From assembly GCA_963797115.1 (NCBI GenBank), contig CAWCOH010000001.1, positions 3,596,001 to 3,660,000 on the forward strand: DNA of 64,000 nt. The letters are read 5' to 3'. This DNA comes from AP-15 sp963797115 (GTDB taxonomy: Bacteria > Pseudomonadota > Alphaproteobacteria > ATCC43930 > CGMCC-115725). The position numbers and the translations under genes are program-made. The stretch's first letter is position 1, and the number at the start of each line of letters is the position of its first letter. This document shows, piece after piece, positions 24,337 through 33,394 of this stretch. The notes under the pieces were generated by a model. That model worked only from the letters and a program-made list of their open reading frames with translations. It had not been told where the DNA came from and ran no database searches.

Positions 24337-24505
24337 TCTTCGCCGGCCTCAAGACAGAGCTGAAGTGGCGGCGGACGATCGATCGCGATCGGCTTGGGGC
24401 TGGTGATCGTCGTTCCCCACGGGCAACACTGGCATGTTGTAGGCGAGCGAGCTTAATAATCTGTAACCGCTGATCTGCCCTGCCCCGGCGAAAGATCGAA
24501 AACCA

Positions 24506-25426
24506 ATGGCACCCACGTTCCGTATCGGTATCGATCTCGGCGGCACCAAAATTGAGGGTGCTGCCGTCGACGGTTCCGGGGCTGTTCTCGTCCGCCGGCG
24601 CGTTTTGACGCCCAGAGGCAGCTACCCCGCAACGCTAGAGGCAATAGCTGCCCTGGTCGGCCAGATCGAGATGGCGATCGGCGAAACGGCGAGCGTTGGG
24701 GTTGGCATGCCCGGGGCGATCTCTCCGATTACCGGCGTTGTCAAGAACGCGAACTCCACATGGCTGATCGGCCGGCCATTGCGGCAGGATTTGGAGACCA
24801 AGCTCGGCCGCCCGGTGCGCTTGGCCAACGACGCCAATTGTTTTGCTCTATCGGAAGCGACCGACGGTGCGGCAGCTGCGATGGAGACCGTCTTCGGGGT
24901 CATTCTCGGGACCGGGGTTGGAGGCGGCATCGTTATCGGCGGGCGGCTCGTCGTCGGGGCGAACGCGATCGCGGGCGAGTGGGGTCACAACCAACTCCCC
25001 TGGCCGACGCCGGATGAGTTCCCGGGGCCACCGTGCTATTGCGGTCGAGCAGGGTGCATCGAGACGTTTCTCTCTGGACCGGCGCTCGCCGCGGATCATC
25101 ACCGCCACACAGGGCGTCAGCTGACAGGGTTTGAGATCGCAGATCTTGCCGGGCGCGGAGACGCGGGCTGCGCCGCGACCCTGAGACGCTATGCAGACAG
25201 GCTAGCCCGGGGCCTGGCTGCGGTGATCAATATTATCGACCCCGACGCGATCGTGTTGGGAGGCGGGGTTTCCGGCATCGCGATGCTCTACCAGCAAGTC
25301 CCCGCTTTGTGGTCGCGGCATGTCTTCTCAGATCACGTTGTCACCCGCCTGCTTCCCCCGGTCCATGGGGCTTCGAGCGGGGTCCGAGGGGCCGCCTCGC
25401 TGTGGCGGCCGGACGAGGAATGGTGA
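24506..25426 (+). CDS. ROK-family sugar kinase (Mak-like fructokinase)
   Basis: A 306-residue kinase of the ROK family. The N-terminal phosphate loop IGIDLGGTKIEGAAVD, the catalytic-base segment LANDANCFALSEA, GTGVGGGIVIGG, and the ROK zinc site (GHNQL... CYCGRAGCIETFLSG, near residues 163-193) are all visible. This spacing resembles E. coli Mak, which phosphorylates fructose or mannose at C6, but the true substrate is not certain. Its end overlaps the start of dinB by 7 nt. Confidence 0.9.
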   Translation: MAPTFRIGIDLGGTKIEGAAVDGSGAVLVRRRVLTPRGSYPATLEAIAALVGQIEMAIGETASVGVGMPGAISPITGVVKNANSTWLIGRPLRQDLETKLGRPVRLANDANCFALSEATDGAAAAMETVFGVILGTGVGGGIVIGGRLVVGANAIAGEWGHNQLPWPTPDEFPGPPCYCGRAGCIETFLSGPALAADHHRHTGRQLTGFEIADLAGRGDAGCAATLRRYADRLARGLAAVINIIDPDAIVLGGGVSGIAMLYQQVPALWSRHVFSDHVVTRLLPPVHGASSGVRGAASLWRPDEEW

Positions 25427-26685
25427 AGACGCTGTGCCGCGATTGCGGCGCCCTCGCGCTCACGGCGACTACCGCCGAGCGGTGCGGCAACTGCGACTCG
25501 CCTCGCTTGGTTTCTCATGCCGCGCTCGACACTCTGGCGATCGCCCATGTCGATTGCGACGCCTTCTATGCGGCAGTCGAAAAGCGCGAACGGCCCGATC
25601 TCGCCGATCGCCCCGTGATCATCGGCGGCGGGACCCGCGGGGTTGTCCTCGCCTGCTGTTACGTGGCGCGGCTCTACGGCGTGCGCTCGGCGATGCCGAT
25701 GTTCAAGGCGCTGGCGGCGTGTCCGGATGCGGTCGTGATCCGGCCAGACATGGCGAAATACCGCGATATCGGGCGTGCTGTGCGCACCGCGATGCTGCGG
25801 ATGACGCCGCTCGTCGAGCCGCTTTCGATCGACGAGGCCTTTCTCGATCTCGGCGGCACCGAACACATGCACGGCGAGTGTCCGGCCCAAGTCCTCGCGG
25901 CGCTTGCTCGGCAGGTCGAGGCCGAACTCGGTATCTCCGTGTCGATCGGTTTGAGCGACAGCAAGTTCCTCGCCAAACTCGCTTCCGATCTCGACAAGCC
26001 GCGCGGCTTCGCAGTGCTCAGCCGCAGCGAAGCGCCGGCCTTTCTCGCCGATAAGCCGGTCGCGCTGCTGTGGGGCGTGGGAGCAGCGATGCAGCGCCGG
26101 CTGGCCGCCGACGGAATTGCCTTGATCGGGCAACTCGCAGAGGTCGGCGAGCGCGAGTTGGCCGCCCGTTATGGCCGCGCCGGCGCGCGGATGGTCCGCC
26201 TCGCACGCGGTGAGGACAGCCGCGCGGTCGATTCCCACGCCCCGACGCAGTCGATTTCTGCGGAATCCACCTTGCCGCGGGACGAAGCTGATGCGGCGGC
26301 GCTGGCGCACGCTCTCTGGCCGCTCTGCGAACGGGTTTCGTCCCGGCTGAAGCAAGCTGCGCTCGCCGCCGGCACGGTTACGTTGAAGCTCAAGACCGCC
26401 GATTTTCGCCTGCGCACGCGGTCCCGCCGCCTCTCCGACCCGACCCAATTGGCTGAAACGCTGTTCCGCACCATCACCCCTTTACTGGTTGGCGAAGCCG
26501 ACGGCGTCACCCGGTTTCGCCTGATCGGGGTCGGAGCCGACACGCTCGTCGATAGCGGCGGTGCAGATCCGCCAACCCTGTTCGATCGCGAACTTGGCCG
26601 CGCCAAGCGGATCGAGCAAGCAATGGATCAAATTCGCGACAGGCTCGGCGCCGGTTCGGTCCGGATCGGCCGCGGTTCCGCATAG
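25420..26685 (+). CDS. dinB: DNA polymerase IV (Y family) with N-terminal zinc-knuckle extension
   Basis: A 421-residue translesion polymerase. A short N-terminal extension has two Cys pairs (CRDCG, CGNC; near residues 6-28), typical of alphaproteobacterial DinB. The polymerase begins IAHVDCDAFYAAVEKRERPDL (metal Asp), with CCYVARLYGVRSAMPMFKA and the second acidic site in LSIDEAFLDLGG. The helix-hairpin-helix segment and little-finger domain follow. ATG 25420 overlaps the ROK stop; upstream in-frame sequence is antisense to nothing recognisable and not conserved. No LexA-like operator was seen because the gene starts inside its neighbour. Confidence 0.95.
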   Translation: MVKTLCRDCGALALTATTAERCGNCDSPRLVSHAALDTLAIAHVDCDAFYAAVEKRERPDLADRPVIIGGGTRGVVLACCYVARLYGVRSAMPMFKALAACPDAVVIRPDMAKYRDIGRAVRTAMLRMTPLVEPLSIDEAFLDLGGTEHMHGECPAQVLAALARQVEAELGISVSIGLSDSKFLAKLASDLDKPRGFAVLSRSEAPAFLADKPVALLWGVGAAMQRRLAADGIALIGQLAEVGERELAARYGRAGARMVRLARGEDSRAVDSHAPTQSISAESTLPRDEADAAALAHALWPLCERVSSRLKQAALAAGTVTLKLKTADFRLRTRSRRLSDPTQLAETLFRTITPLLVGEADGVTRFRLIGVGADTLVDSGGADPPTLFDRELGRAKRIEQAMDQIRDRLGAGSVRIGRGSA

Positions 26686-26692
26686 CTGGCGG

Positions 26693-27499
26693 TCAGCAAT
26701 TGGGCTTGGACAGGGGTTCGATGTCGTCGAGTTTGGCTCGGATCGAATACTCGCCATAGTCGAGCAACATGTCTCGCGAAACGCCGTTATCGAGCAGGTG
26801 CATGCCGAGTTCGTAATCCGGTTTCTCGACACTGTTGTCGGCCGGGAAAAACGCGAGGCGGATGCGCCAACCGGGCCGCTGCAGCAGCGGGCTGGGGTTA
26901 GCCGCCGCAACATCGGCGACCACCCTGGTTCCGATCGCCGCCGAGACCTGAACTGCGTTTTCTTCGGTGGCGCCGTCGAAGACCTGGCGAGAGAGAAAAT
27001 TCTCCCCTTCACTTGCTTTGTTGATCAGCAGGATCGTATGCGCGCTCGGGAACAGTACACCGGGCTCAAGCTTCAGAAGCTGCGATTTCGGCTTGATGAA
27101 CTCGGCGACGCCGCCGCTTCCCGGCGCGTCCAGCCGCGCTTCGCCACGAATGTCCTGTTCGAGCTCGCCGTTGCGGGTCTGCTTCTGGTTGAAGCGGTAG
27201 CGCAGACCGTCCTTGGACTCCCAGGTCACAAAGCTCGACAAGATATCCGCATCCGGCGTCTCGCCATAGCGGATCCTGAGCCGATAGCGCTGCTCGATCG
27301 TCCAGCCGTCGCAGGTCTCACCCCATTCGTATTGCATCGCACCCCGCGCATCGACCACCCCGGCATCGGTTCTGGCGGAAGCTAGTTTCATCGTATAGAG
27401 CGCACGGTGCGGCGCAATCTCGACACCGACCGCCGCTGACGCCGCGAGCGTACCGAGGGTAGCGGCGACGACAAAGGATGCAACACGCCATATGATCAT
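26693..27499 (-). CDS. eipB: Cell-envelope integrity protein EipB (DUF1849)
   Basis: A 268-residue secreted protein. ATG 27499 begins a signal peptide (MIIWRVASFVVAATLGTLAASAA). The mature part starts IAPHRALYTMKL and includes CDGWTIEQRY, SFVTWESKDGLRYRF and a cysteine as the last residue (LSKPNC). The two cysteines match the disulfide pair I recall from Brucella EipB, a periplasmic beta-spiral protein needed for envelope integrity. An upstream TTG (27526) is less likely as the start. It is convergent with dinB, 7 bp away, and encoded just downstream of aspS on the same strand. Confidence 0.85.
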   Translation of the reverse strand: MIIWRVASFVVAATLGTLAASAAVGVEIAPHRALYTMKLASARTDAGVVDARGAMQYEWGETCDGWTIEQRYRLRIRYGETPDADILSSFVTWESKDGLRYRFNQKQTRNGELEQDIRGEARLDAPGSGGVAEFIKPKSQLLKLEPGVLFPSAHTILLINKASEGENFLSRQVFDGATEENAVQVSAAIGTRVVADVAAANPSPLLQRPGWRIRLAFFPADNSVEKPDYELGMHLLDNGVSRDMLLDYGEYSIRAKLDDIEPLSKPNC

Positions 27500-27603
27500 A
27501 AAAACGATACTCCCAGGTCGGGCCAAAGGACGAACTCCGACCCCATGCTAACCTTTTTTGACTGGAAATTCGCGACGAATGCCGAAGGACCGGTGGGTGC
27601 TGC

Positions 27604-29394
27604 TCAACCGCCGCTGCGACGGGCGGGAGGCAGATCGAGCCTGATGTGGAGTTCGCGAAGCCGTTCCGGGGGGACCGGGGCCGGAGCCTGCATCAGCAAA
27701 TCCTGCGCCTGCTGGTTCATCGGGAAGGCGACGACCTCCCGAATGTTCGGCGTATCCGCCAACAGCATCACGATGCGGTCGATACCCGGCGCCATCCCGC
27801 CATGCGGCGGCGCTCCATACTTGAAGGCGTTCAGCACGCCGGCAAAGCGGCATTCCACCTCTTCCGCGGAATAACCGGCAATCGCGAAGGCTTTGTACAT
27901 GATGTCGGGGCGATGGTTGCGAATCGCTCCCGACGCCAGCTCGACGCCGTTGCAGACGATGTCGTACTGGTGAGCGACGATCTCGAGTGGATCCAGCCCT
28001 TCGAGCGCCTCGAGCCCGCCTTGCGGCATCGAAAAGGGGTTGTGGCTGAACTCGATCTGCCCGGTCTCCTCGTTCAGCTCGTACATCGGGAAATCGGTGA
28101 CCCAGCAGAACTCGAAGACACCCTCTCTCGTGAGGCCGAGCTCGCGCCCGATCTTGAGCCGCGCGGCGCCCGCAAACGGCGCAAAGCTCTTTGGCACGCC
28201 GCACACGAAAAACACGGCATCGCCGTCGTTGAGCCCCAATCTGCCGCGCAGGCCGGCGGCCGATGCCGGGCCAAGGCCTCTCGCGACCGGGCCGGCACCC
28301 TCCCCGCCGCGGAAGAAAATGTACGCAAGTCCCGGCTGCCCCTCCGACTGAGCCCAGGAATTCATCTGATCGCAAAACGCCCGGCTTCCACCCTTTGGTG
28401 CCGGAATCGCCCACACGCGCACCTTGGGATCGGAATCGATCAGATTGGCGAACACCCTGAACGCCGAACCGCGAAACGTCGCGGTCACATCGCTCATGAC
28501 GACCGGGTTGCGCAAATCGGGCTTGTCGCTGCCAAACCGCTGCATCGCATCGGCATAAGCGATCTGGGGAAAGGGCAGCGGGTTTACCCGGCGGCCCTCG
28601 CCGAACTCCTCGAACACCCCGTGCAGCACCGGACCGAGCGCCGCAAATACATCCTCCTGAGTGACGAACAACATCTCGACATCGAGCTGATAATGCTCGC
28701 CCGGCGAGCGGTCGGCACGGCCCGCCTCGTCGCGAAAGCACGGAGCGATTTGAAAATAACGGTCGAAGCCCGCCACCATCAGCAGCTGCTTGAATTGCTG
28801 CGGCGACTGCGGCAGGGCGTAAAACTCTCCGGGATGCAGGCGGCTCGGGACAAGAAAATCGCGCGCTCCTTCAGGCGAGCTGGCGGTCAGGATCGGCGTC
28901 TGAAACTCGGCAAAGCCCTGCTCGATCATCCGGCGGCGGATCGAGGCGATGACATTGGCGCGGAGCATGATGTTCGCGTGGGTCCGCTCGCGCCGCAAAT
29001 CGAGAAAGCGATAAGCGAGCCGCATGTCCTCGGGATATTCGGCATCGGTATTGACCGGAAAAGGGAGCGGCTCCGCCTCCGACCGCACTTCGATCTCGCC
29101 GATGACCAACTCGACTTCGCCGGTCGGGAGCCGCGGGTTGATCGTGTCGGGGGAGCGCGCGGCGACCCGCCCCGTCACCGTCACGACGCTCTCCAACCGC
29201 AGCCCATCCACCGCACGGAACACTGGGGAGGATACATCGACGACGCACTGGGTGACGCCATAGTGGTCCCGCAGATCGACAAACAGCAGCTGGCCATGGT
29301 CGCGCTTGCGGTGGACCCACCCCGACAGCCGGGCCGGCCGGCCGGCATCGGCCAGCCGCAGCGCTCCGCAGGTGTGGGTCCGATAGGCGTGCAT
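27604..29394 (-). CDS. aspS: Aspartyl-tRNA synthetase, with a non-discriminating-type signature
   Basis: A 596-residue class IIb synthetase. The anticodon-binding domain begins HAYRTHTCGAL and includes RKRDHGQLLFVDLRD; the class II core has QSPQQFKQLLM, CFRDEAGRADRSPGEHYQLDVEM and motif 3 near the C-terminus (GGMAPGIDRIVMLL), with a bacterial GAD insertion between. The His in RDHG is the position reported to mark non-discriminating AspRS in Pseudomonas, fitting the gatCAB genes in this window. ATG 29394 was chosen over the upstream 29457 because the family starts there. A 20-bp perfect palindrome lies about 80 bp upstream. Confidence 0.96.
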   Translation of the reverse strand: MHAYRTHTCGALRLADAGRPARLSGWVHRKRDHGQLLFVDLRDHYGVTQCVVDVSSPVFRAVDGLRLESVVTVTGRVAARSPDTINPRLPTGEVELVIGEIEVRSEAEPLPFPVNTDAEYPEDMRLAYRFLDLRRERTHANIMLRANVIASIRRRMIEQGFAEFQTPILTASSPEGARDFLVPSRLHPGEFYALPQSPQQFKQLLMVAGFDRYFQIAPCFRDEAGRADRSPGEHYQLDVEMLFVTQEDVFAALGPVLHGVFEEFGEGRRVNPLPFPQIAYADAMQRFGSDKPDLRNPVVMSDVTATFRGSAFRVFANLIDSDPKVRVWAIPAPKGGSRAFCDQMNSWAQSEGQPGLAYIFFRGGEGAGPVARGLGPASAAGLRGRLGLNDGDAVFFVCGVPKSFAPFAGAARLKIGRELGLTREGVFEFCWVTDFPMYELNEETGQIEFSHNPFSMPQGGLEALEGLDPLEIVAHQYDIVCNGVELASGAIRNHRPDIMYKAFAIAGYSAEEVECRFAGVLNAFKYGAPPHGGMAPGIDRIVMLLADTPNIREVVAFPMNQQAQDLLMQAPAPVPPERLRELHIRLDLPPARRSGG

Positions 29395-29473
29395 CGGGAT
29401 CGTTTCCAGGCCTTGGCGAGACGAGGGAACACGGCACGGAAGATCGACGCTTGTCAAGGCGAGGCCAAGCCCC

Positions 29474-29493
29474 CGTTGCGGCGCGCCGCAACG
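29474..29493. repeat. Perfect 20-bp palindrome upstream of aspS
   Basis: CGTTGCGGCG (29474-29483) is followed at once by its reverse complement CGCCGCAACG (29484-29493). It lies between the cyclase fragment and aspS. It could be a binding site or a strong hairpin in the aspS leader. No T-run follows on the minus strand, so it is not a standard terminator. Confidence 0.7.
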
Positions 29494-29614
29494 TTAAATT
29501 GCACCTTCGATCGACCATCACGCCATATACTGCGAATCAGCAGCAAAATCTCGCCTGTAGATTGAACTAGCCGCACGGGCCCGCTCGCGCGGTGCCGCAT
29601 ACAGCGACCCGCTA

Positions 29615-29818
29615 TCAGCCGAGATACTGCCCCGCGAATTCGGTAATTTTTGGATCATTATCGCCGTTGCTCCTAGTTGCGAGCTTTCGCACATCGACGA
29701 GGTCATGGCGCAGCGCCTTGAGGCGTTCGAGCGTGCCTTCCTCATCCGCCCCCATCAGCCGCGAACACCCCGGCACATCGGCGGCCAGGATCGCGACGAG
29801 CCGGCGGGTCTGGCTCAC
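29615..29818 (-). pseudogene. Truncated class III adenylate cyclase, N-terminal fragment
   Basis: A 67-codon ORF starting with GTG at 29818, overlapping the stop of the full-length cyclase by 4 nt. LVAILAADVPGCSRLMGADEEGTLERLKALRHDLVD is clearly the start of a CHD-type cyclase domain and parallels the upstream paralogue. It ends before the second metal Asp, so it cannot be catalytic. It looks like the remains of a tandem duplication. Confidence 0.7.
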
Positions 29819-31644
29819 CCCGCCTCGCCGGCCGCCAGGCGAAGGCCCGAAAGCAGCAGCTCGCGGTCCTCGGGGTTGCGCAAAGGCAGATAGCTCGGCA
29901 CGACCAGAGGGGTAATGGCGCGCAGCCGGGCGACGATCGCACGCGCTTCGTCGAGCCGCCCCATATGCGCGTAGCAGGCAGCAAGAAAACGGTGGGGGTT
30001 GGGGTAGCTGGGGTCTTCCTGGATCGCGAGAAGCAGTTTCGGCACTGCCTCAGCGAACCGCCGGCTCAGGAAATGCGCCGCCCCAATCAACGCGAATGGC
30101 GTGCCGACGCGGGCGCGGGGACTGAGGCGCAGTGCAGCTTCGATATGCTCGATAGCGATGTCGGGCTGACCTGCAAGCAGTCTGAGCACGCCGCTGATGT
30201 TCCAGCCGCGCGCAAAGTTCGGGTTGAGCACCAGTGCGCGGTCGACCATTGCGATCATGGCGCCGATGTCCTCGCCGAAATAGGCAAGCGCATGGGCGGC
30301 AGTCGCAAGGGTGCCGGGGTCATCGCCGACCACTTGCAGGGCTCGTCTGGCGAAATCAGTGCCCTTCAGGCGGTTCGCCTCCGAATCTTCGCTCCGACCA
30401 TCCATATCCAGACGAAAACAGCAGAGCGCGGCCCAGGCGAGCGCCGGCCCGTACCGCGGATCGCGCCCGATCGCCTGTTCGAACAGGCTCAACGCCTCTG
30501 GGATTTGCTTTGCCGACGACCAGAGCATTGCGTGGCCGCGCAAATAGAGGTCGTATGCGGTAAGATCGGCGGTCGGGCGGTCTGCCGAGCGGGCGGCCTC
30601 GGCAGCCTGCAAGGCCGGCTCGATCACGCCGGTGACGCTCGCCGCCACCTTGTCCTGAAGCTCGAAGACGTCTTTCAACGACCCATCGAACCGGTCGGCC
30701 CAGAGATGCGTTCCGGTGACCGCGTCGATCAGCTGCCCGGTAATGCGGACGCGCCCGCCGCCTTTGCGCACCGAGCCTTCGAGGACGTAGCGAACACCAC
30801 GCTCGCGCCCGACCTGCTTCACGTCTACGGCTCGGCCCTTGTACGTGAAGCTCGAATTGCGGGCGATGACGAAGAGCCAGCGGATGCGGGAGAGCGCGGT
30901 GATGATCTCCTCGACCATGCCGTCGGCGAAATATTCCTGCTCCGGATCGCCGCTCATATTGGCGAAGGGCAGCACCGCGATCGACGGCTTGTCGGGAAGG
31001 GGTAGCACCGGGCTACCCTCACCCGCCTCTCGCTTGTGGCGCTCGGCACCCTCTCCCGCAATGTGGGAGAGGGGGGACCCCGGCGCGCCAGCAACGGGGT
31101 GGGTGAGGGCTGCGCGGATCCGGTAGACCCGCACCGAGCGGGCGATATTCTTGAGCGTCTGCTCCCCCAGGTCTTCGAAGTCGACGTCGAGGCGGCCCGC
31201 GGCGTCTTCCTGAACGCGGGCCGAGACGCAGATGCGGCCCGGCTCGGCCAGGCCTTCGAGGCGGGCCGCGACGTTGACGCCGTCGCAGAAGATGTCGCCG
31301 TCTTCGACGACGATGTCGCCTTGGTGGACGCCGATGCGGAACTCGATGCGACGGTCGGGCGGCACGGGGGCATTGCTTTCGGCCAGGGCCGCCTGCAACT
31401 CGGCGGCGCAGCGCAGCGCGTCGACGACGCTGGCAAACTCCACCAGCATGCCGTCGCCGGTGGTCTTGACGATGCGGCCCCGGTGCTCGGCGATTTTCGC
31501 GTCGATCACCTCGGCGCGCAGCGCCTTGAGCCGGCCCAAGGTGCCCTCCTCGTCGGCCTCGATCAGGCGCGAGTAGCCGGCGACATCGGCCGCGAGGATC
31601 GCCGCGAGCCGACGTTCGACGCGCGCTTGCCTTGCCGGCTCCAT
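29815..31644 (-). CDS. Class III adenylate/guanylate cyclase with TPR repeats
   Basis: A 609-residue protein. Residues about 10-180 form a class III cyclase domain with metal aspartates in LAADVAGYSRL and KTTGDGMLVEF and the NVAARL transition-state residues, so activity is plausible. A linker follows that contains a palindromic-repeat-encoded peptide (31049-31073 in the DNA), then the 'PDKPSIAVLPFANMSGDPEQEYFADGM' type domain (TolB-N/FlgO-like) and TPR repeats to the C-terminus. Such multidomain cyclases are expanded in Rhizobiales. GAGGAGA before the ATG is a good ribosome binding site. Confidence 0.9.
   Translation of the reverse strand: MEPARQARVERRLAAILAADVAGYSRLIEADEEGTLGRLKALRAEVIDAKIAEHRGRIVKTTGDGMLVEFASVVDALRCAAELQAALAESNAPVPPDRRIEFRIGVHQGDIVVEDGDIFCDGVNVAARLEGLAEPGRICVSARVQEDAAGRLDVDFEDLGEQTLKNIARSVRVYRIRAALTHPVAGAPGSPLSHIAGEGAERHKREAGEGSPVLPLPDKPSIAVLPFANMSGDPEQEYFADGMVEEIITALSRIRWLFVIARNSSFTYKGRAVDVKQVGRERGVRYVLEGSVRKGGGRVRITGQLIDAVTGTHLWADRFDGSLKDVFELQDKVAASVTGVIEPALQAAEAARSADRPTADLTAYDLYLRGHAMLWSSAKQIPEALSLFEQAIGRDPRYGPALAWAALCCFRLDMDGRSEDSEANRLKGTDFARRALQVVGDDPGTLATAAHALAYFGEDIGAMIAMVDRALVLNPNFARGWNISGVLRLLAGQPDIAIEHIEAALRLSPRARVGTPFALIGAAHFLSRRFAEAVPKLLLAIQEDPSYPNPHRFLAACYAHMGRLDEARAIVARLRAITPLVVPSYLPLRNPEDRELLLSGLRLAAGEAG
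31049..31073. repeat. Palindromic repeat, 9-bp stem, inside the cyclase gene
   Basis: Arms CCCTCTCCC (31049-31057) and GGGAGAGGG (31065-31073) with a 7-nt loop GCAATGT. Same core as 617-643. It encodes part of SPLSHIAGEGA in the linker between the cyclase and downstream domains without breaking the frame. Confidence 0.65.
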
Positions 31645-32163
31645 GGCGTCTCCTCGGTGGCAAACGATTGTATACCAAGCGGCATCCAGCGCGCATTAAG
31701 CATGAGTGCTGGTGCTGCTTGCCCGTGGAGCGCGGCGGCGGGGAGCGCCGTCAGGCTCTTCACGCGTCGCTGATTTCGCAATACACCGTCGGGAGGGGTT
31801 GAATTTTCGTGAAACCTTGTTATCTTAACAAACCATAAAATGCTTTTATATCATCATCTCGAAGCTCCAGCCTCCTGTGTTCTCCAAGTCTCCCTTCTCC
31901 GTCCCTCAGGACCGCATATTGCCTCCCTGCTGCCGAGGCGTTGCGATGGGTCTCCAACTGTTTGATCTACATTATATTATGGTCGATCCGACGCCCGGTT
32001 TTGCGGACCAGATCGAATTTTCTCCCTGCTCTCAGGCAACCGCGAGCCGTAGCGGTGAACGTGGTACGGGGTGCCGGCGAGGCCCGGGCAGCGGCTGCGG
32101 ACAGTCGCGCGGGGCAGACCAGGGTGGTTCCGGCCACCGTGGTTGCGGTATATAGCTTAACCA
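31645..32163. other. Divergent intergenic region between the cyclase gene and rnd
   Basis: A 519-bp stretch with an AT-rich core (about 31800-31860) between GC-rich flanks. I see no conserved coding sequence on either strand. A TATATA element at 32149-32154 may be the -10 box of rnd. Confidence 0.5.
32149..32154 (+). promoter_or_regulatory. Candidate -10 element of rnd
   Basis: TATATA lies 9 bp before the rnd ATG (32164) and no Shine-Dalgarno sequence is visible, so the transcript may be leaderless or nearly so. The matching -35 region is weak. Confidence 0.25.
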
Positions 32164-33333
32164 ATGACGGTCATTACCGATTCCGACGCACTGGCGCGCT
32201 TCTGCGCGCGACAAGCGGGGGCGAGCTTTGTCGCGGTCGACACCGAGTTCATGCGCGAGCGCACCTACTGGCCGATCCTCTGTCTTGTCCAGATAGCCGG
32301 TCCCGAGGAAGCGGCGGCGATCGATGCACTCGCTCCGGGGATCGACCTGACGCCGCTGCTTGCGTTGATGGAAGACCGCAACATCCTCAAGGTGTTTCAC
32401 GCCGCACGGCAGGACATCGAGATATTCTTCAATCTGTCCGGCACGGTTCCGGCACCGCTGTTCGACACTCAGATCGCGGCAATGGTTTGCGGGTTCGGTG
32501 ACGCCGCCAGCTACGAGACCCTCGTCGCCAAACTCGCCCAGGCATCCCTCGACAAATCCTCTCGCTTTACCGATTGGTCACATCGGCCCCTTACCGATCG
32601 GCAGATTCAATACGCCCTCGCCGACGTCGTCCATCTGCGGACCGTCTACGAGCGGCTGCAGCAGCAGCTGGCGTCGAACGGACGGGCCAGCTGGTTTGCC
32701 GAGGAGATGAGCGGGCTGTCGGATCCCTCGACATATCGGAGCGACCCGCACGACGCATGGCGGCGATTTCGCTTGCGCGGCCGTGTCGATCCCCGGTTTT
32801 TCGGCGTCTTACAGGAACTTGCGGCGTGGCGCGAGACGGCGGCTCAACAACGAAATCTGCCCCGCGGCCGGATCATCAGGGACGAGGCGGTGCTCGAGAT
32901 CGCCGCCCATGCGCCCAAAACGATCGATGCCCTGGCGAGGACACGCAGCCTCGGCAAGGGGGTCGCCGAAGGCAAACTGGGAAACGAGATCCTCGACGCG
33001 GTCCGACGCGGTCTCTCCGAGACCAAAGGCCCGGCGCCACCGTCGAGAGCGGATGTCCCGCCGGGTCTCGGCCCGCTCGTTGAGCTATTACGGGTGTTGT
33101 TGAAGCAGCGATGCGAAGACCACCAAGTCGCGCAAAAGCTGGTAGCGACGGGCGAGGATCTCGAGGCGGTCGCGGCCGACGACGACGCGTCGGTGCCGGC
33201 TCTTTCCGGCTGGCGTTACGAGATCTTCGGCAAGGAAGCGCTTGCCCTGAAGCACGGCAGGCTCGCGCTGACGGTTCTCGGAAACCGCATCAGTTTGGTA
33301 GAGCTGGCGGCCGGCGTCCTTAATCAGAAATAG
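32164..33333 (+). CDS. rnd: Ribonuclease D
   Basis: A 389-residue 3'-5' exoribonuclease acting on tRNA precursors and other structured RNA. The DEDDy catalytic set is visible: FVAVDTEFMRERTYWPILCLVQ (D and E), NILKVFHAARQDIEIFF (D), and YALADVVHLRTVYERL (Y...D). HRDC-type helical segments occupy the C-terminal half. Length and domain order are normal. aspS and rnd are often neighbours in alphaproteobacteria; here a cyclase and its fragment separate them. Confidence 0.95.
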   Translation: MTVITDSDALARFCARQAGASFVAVDTEFMRERTYWPILCLVQIAGPEEAAAIDALAPGIDLTPLLALMEDRNILKVFHAARQDIEIFFNLSGTVPAPLFDTQIAAMVCGFGDAASYETLVAKLAQASLDKSSRFTDWSHRPLTDRQIQYALADVVHLRTVYERLQQQLASNGRASWFAEEMSGLSDPSTYRSDPHDAWRRFRLRGRVDPRFFGVLQELAAWRETAAQQRNLPRGRIIRDEAVLEIAAHAPKTIDALARTRSLGKGVAEGKLGNEILDAVRRGLSETKGPAPPSRADVPPGLGPLVELLRVLLKQRCEDHQVAQKLVATGEDLEAVAADDDASVPALSGWRYEIFGKEALALKHGRLALTVLGNRISLVELAAGVLNQK

Positions 33334-33394
33334 CGGCTCCGACCGGGTTGGCGTAAATGGTATCGCCACTCGCGGTCGCGCCGTTCCGCCTAGA

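Noticed and set aside
27646..29565. A 639-codon open frame on the plus strand antisense to aspS
   Set aside because: Its protein has no recognisable motif and it mirrors the aspS reading frame in GC-rich DNA, which readily creates long antisense frames.
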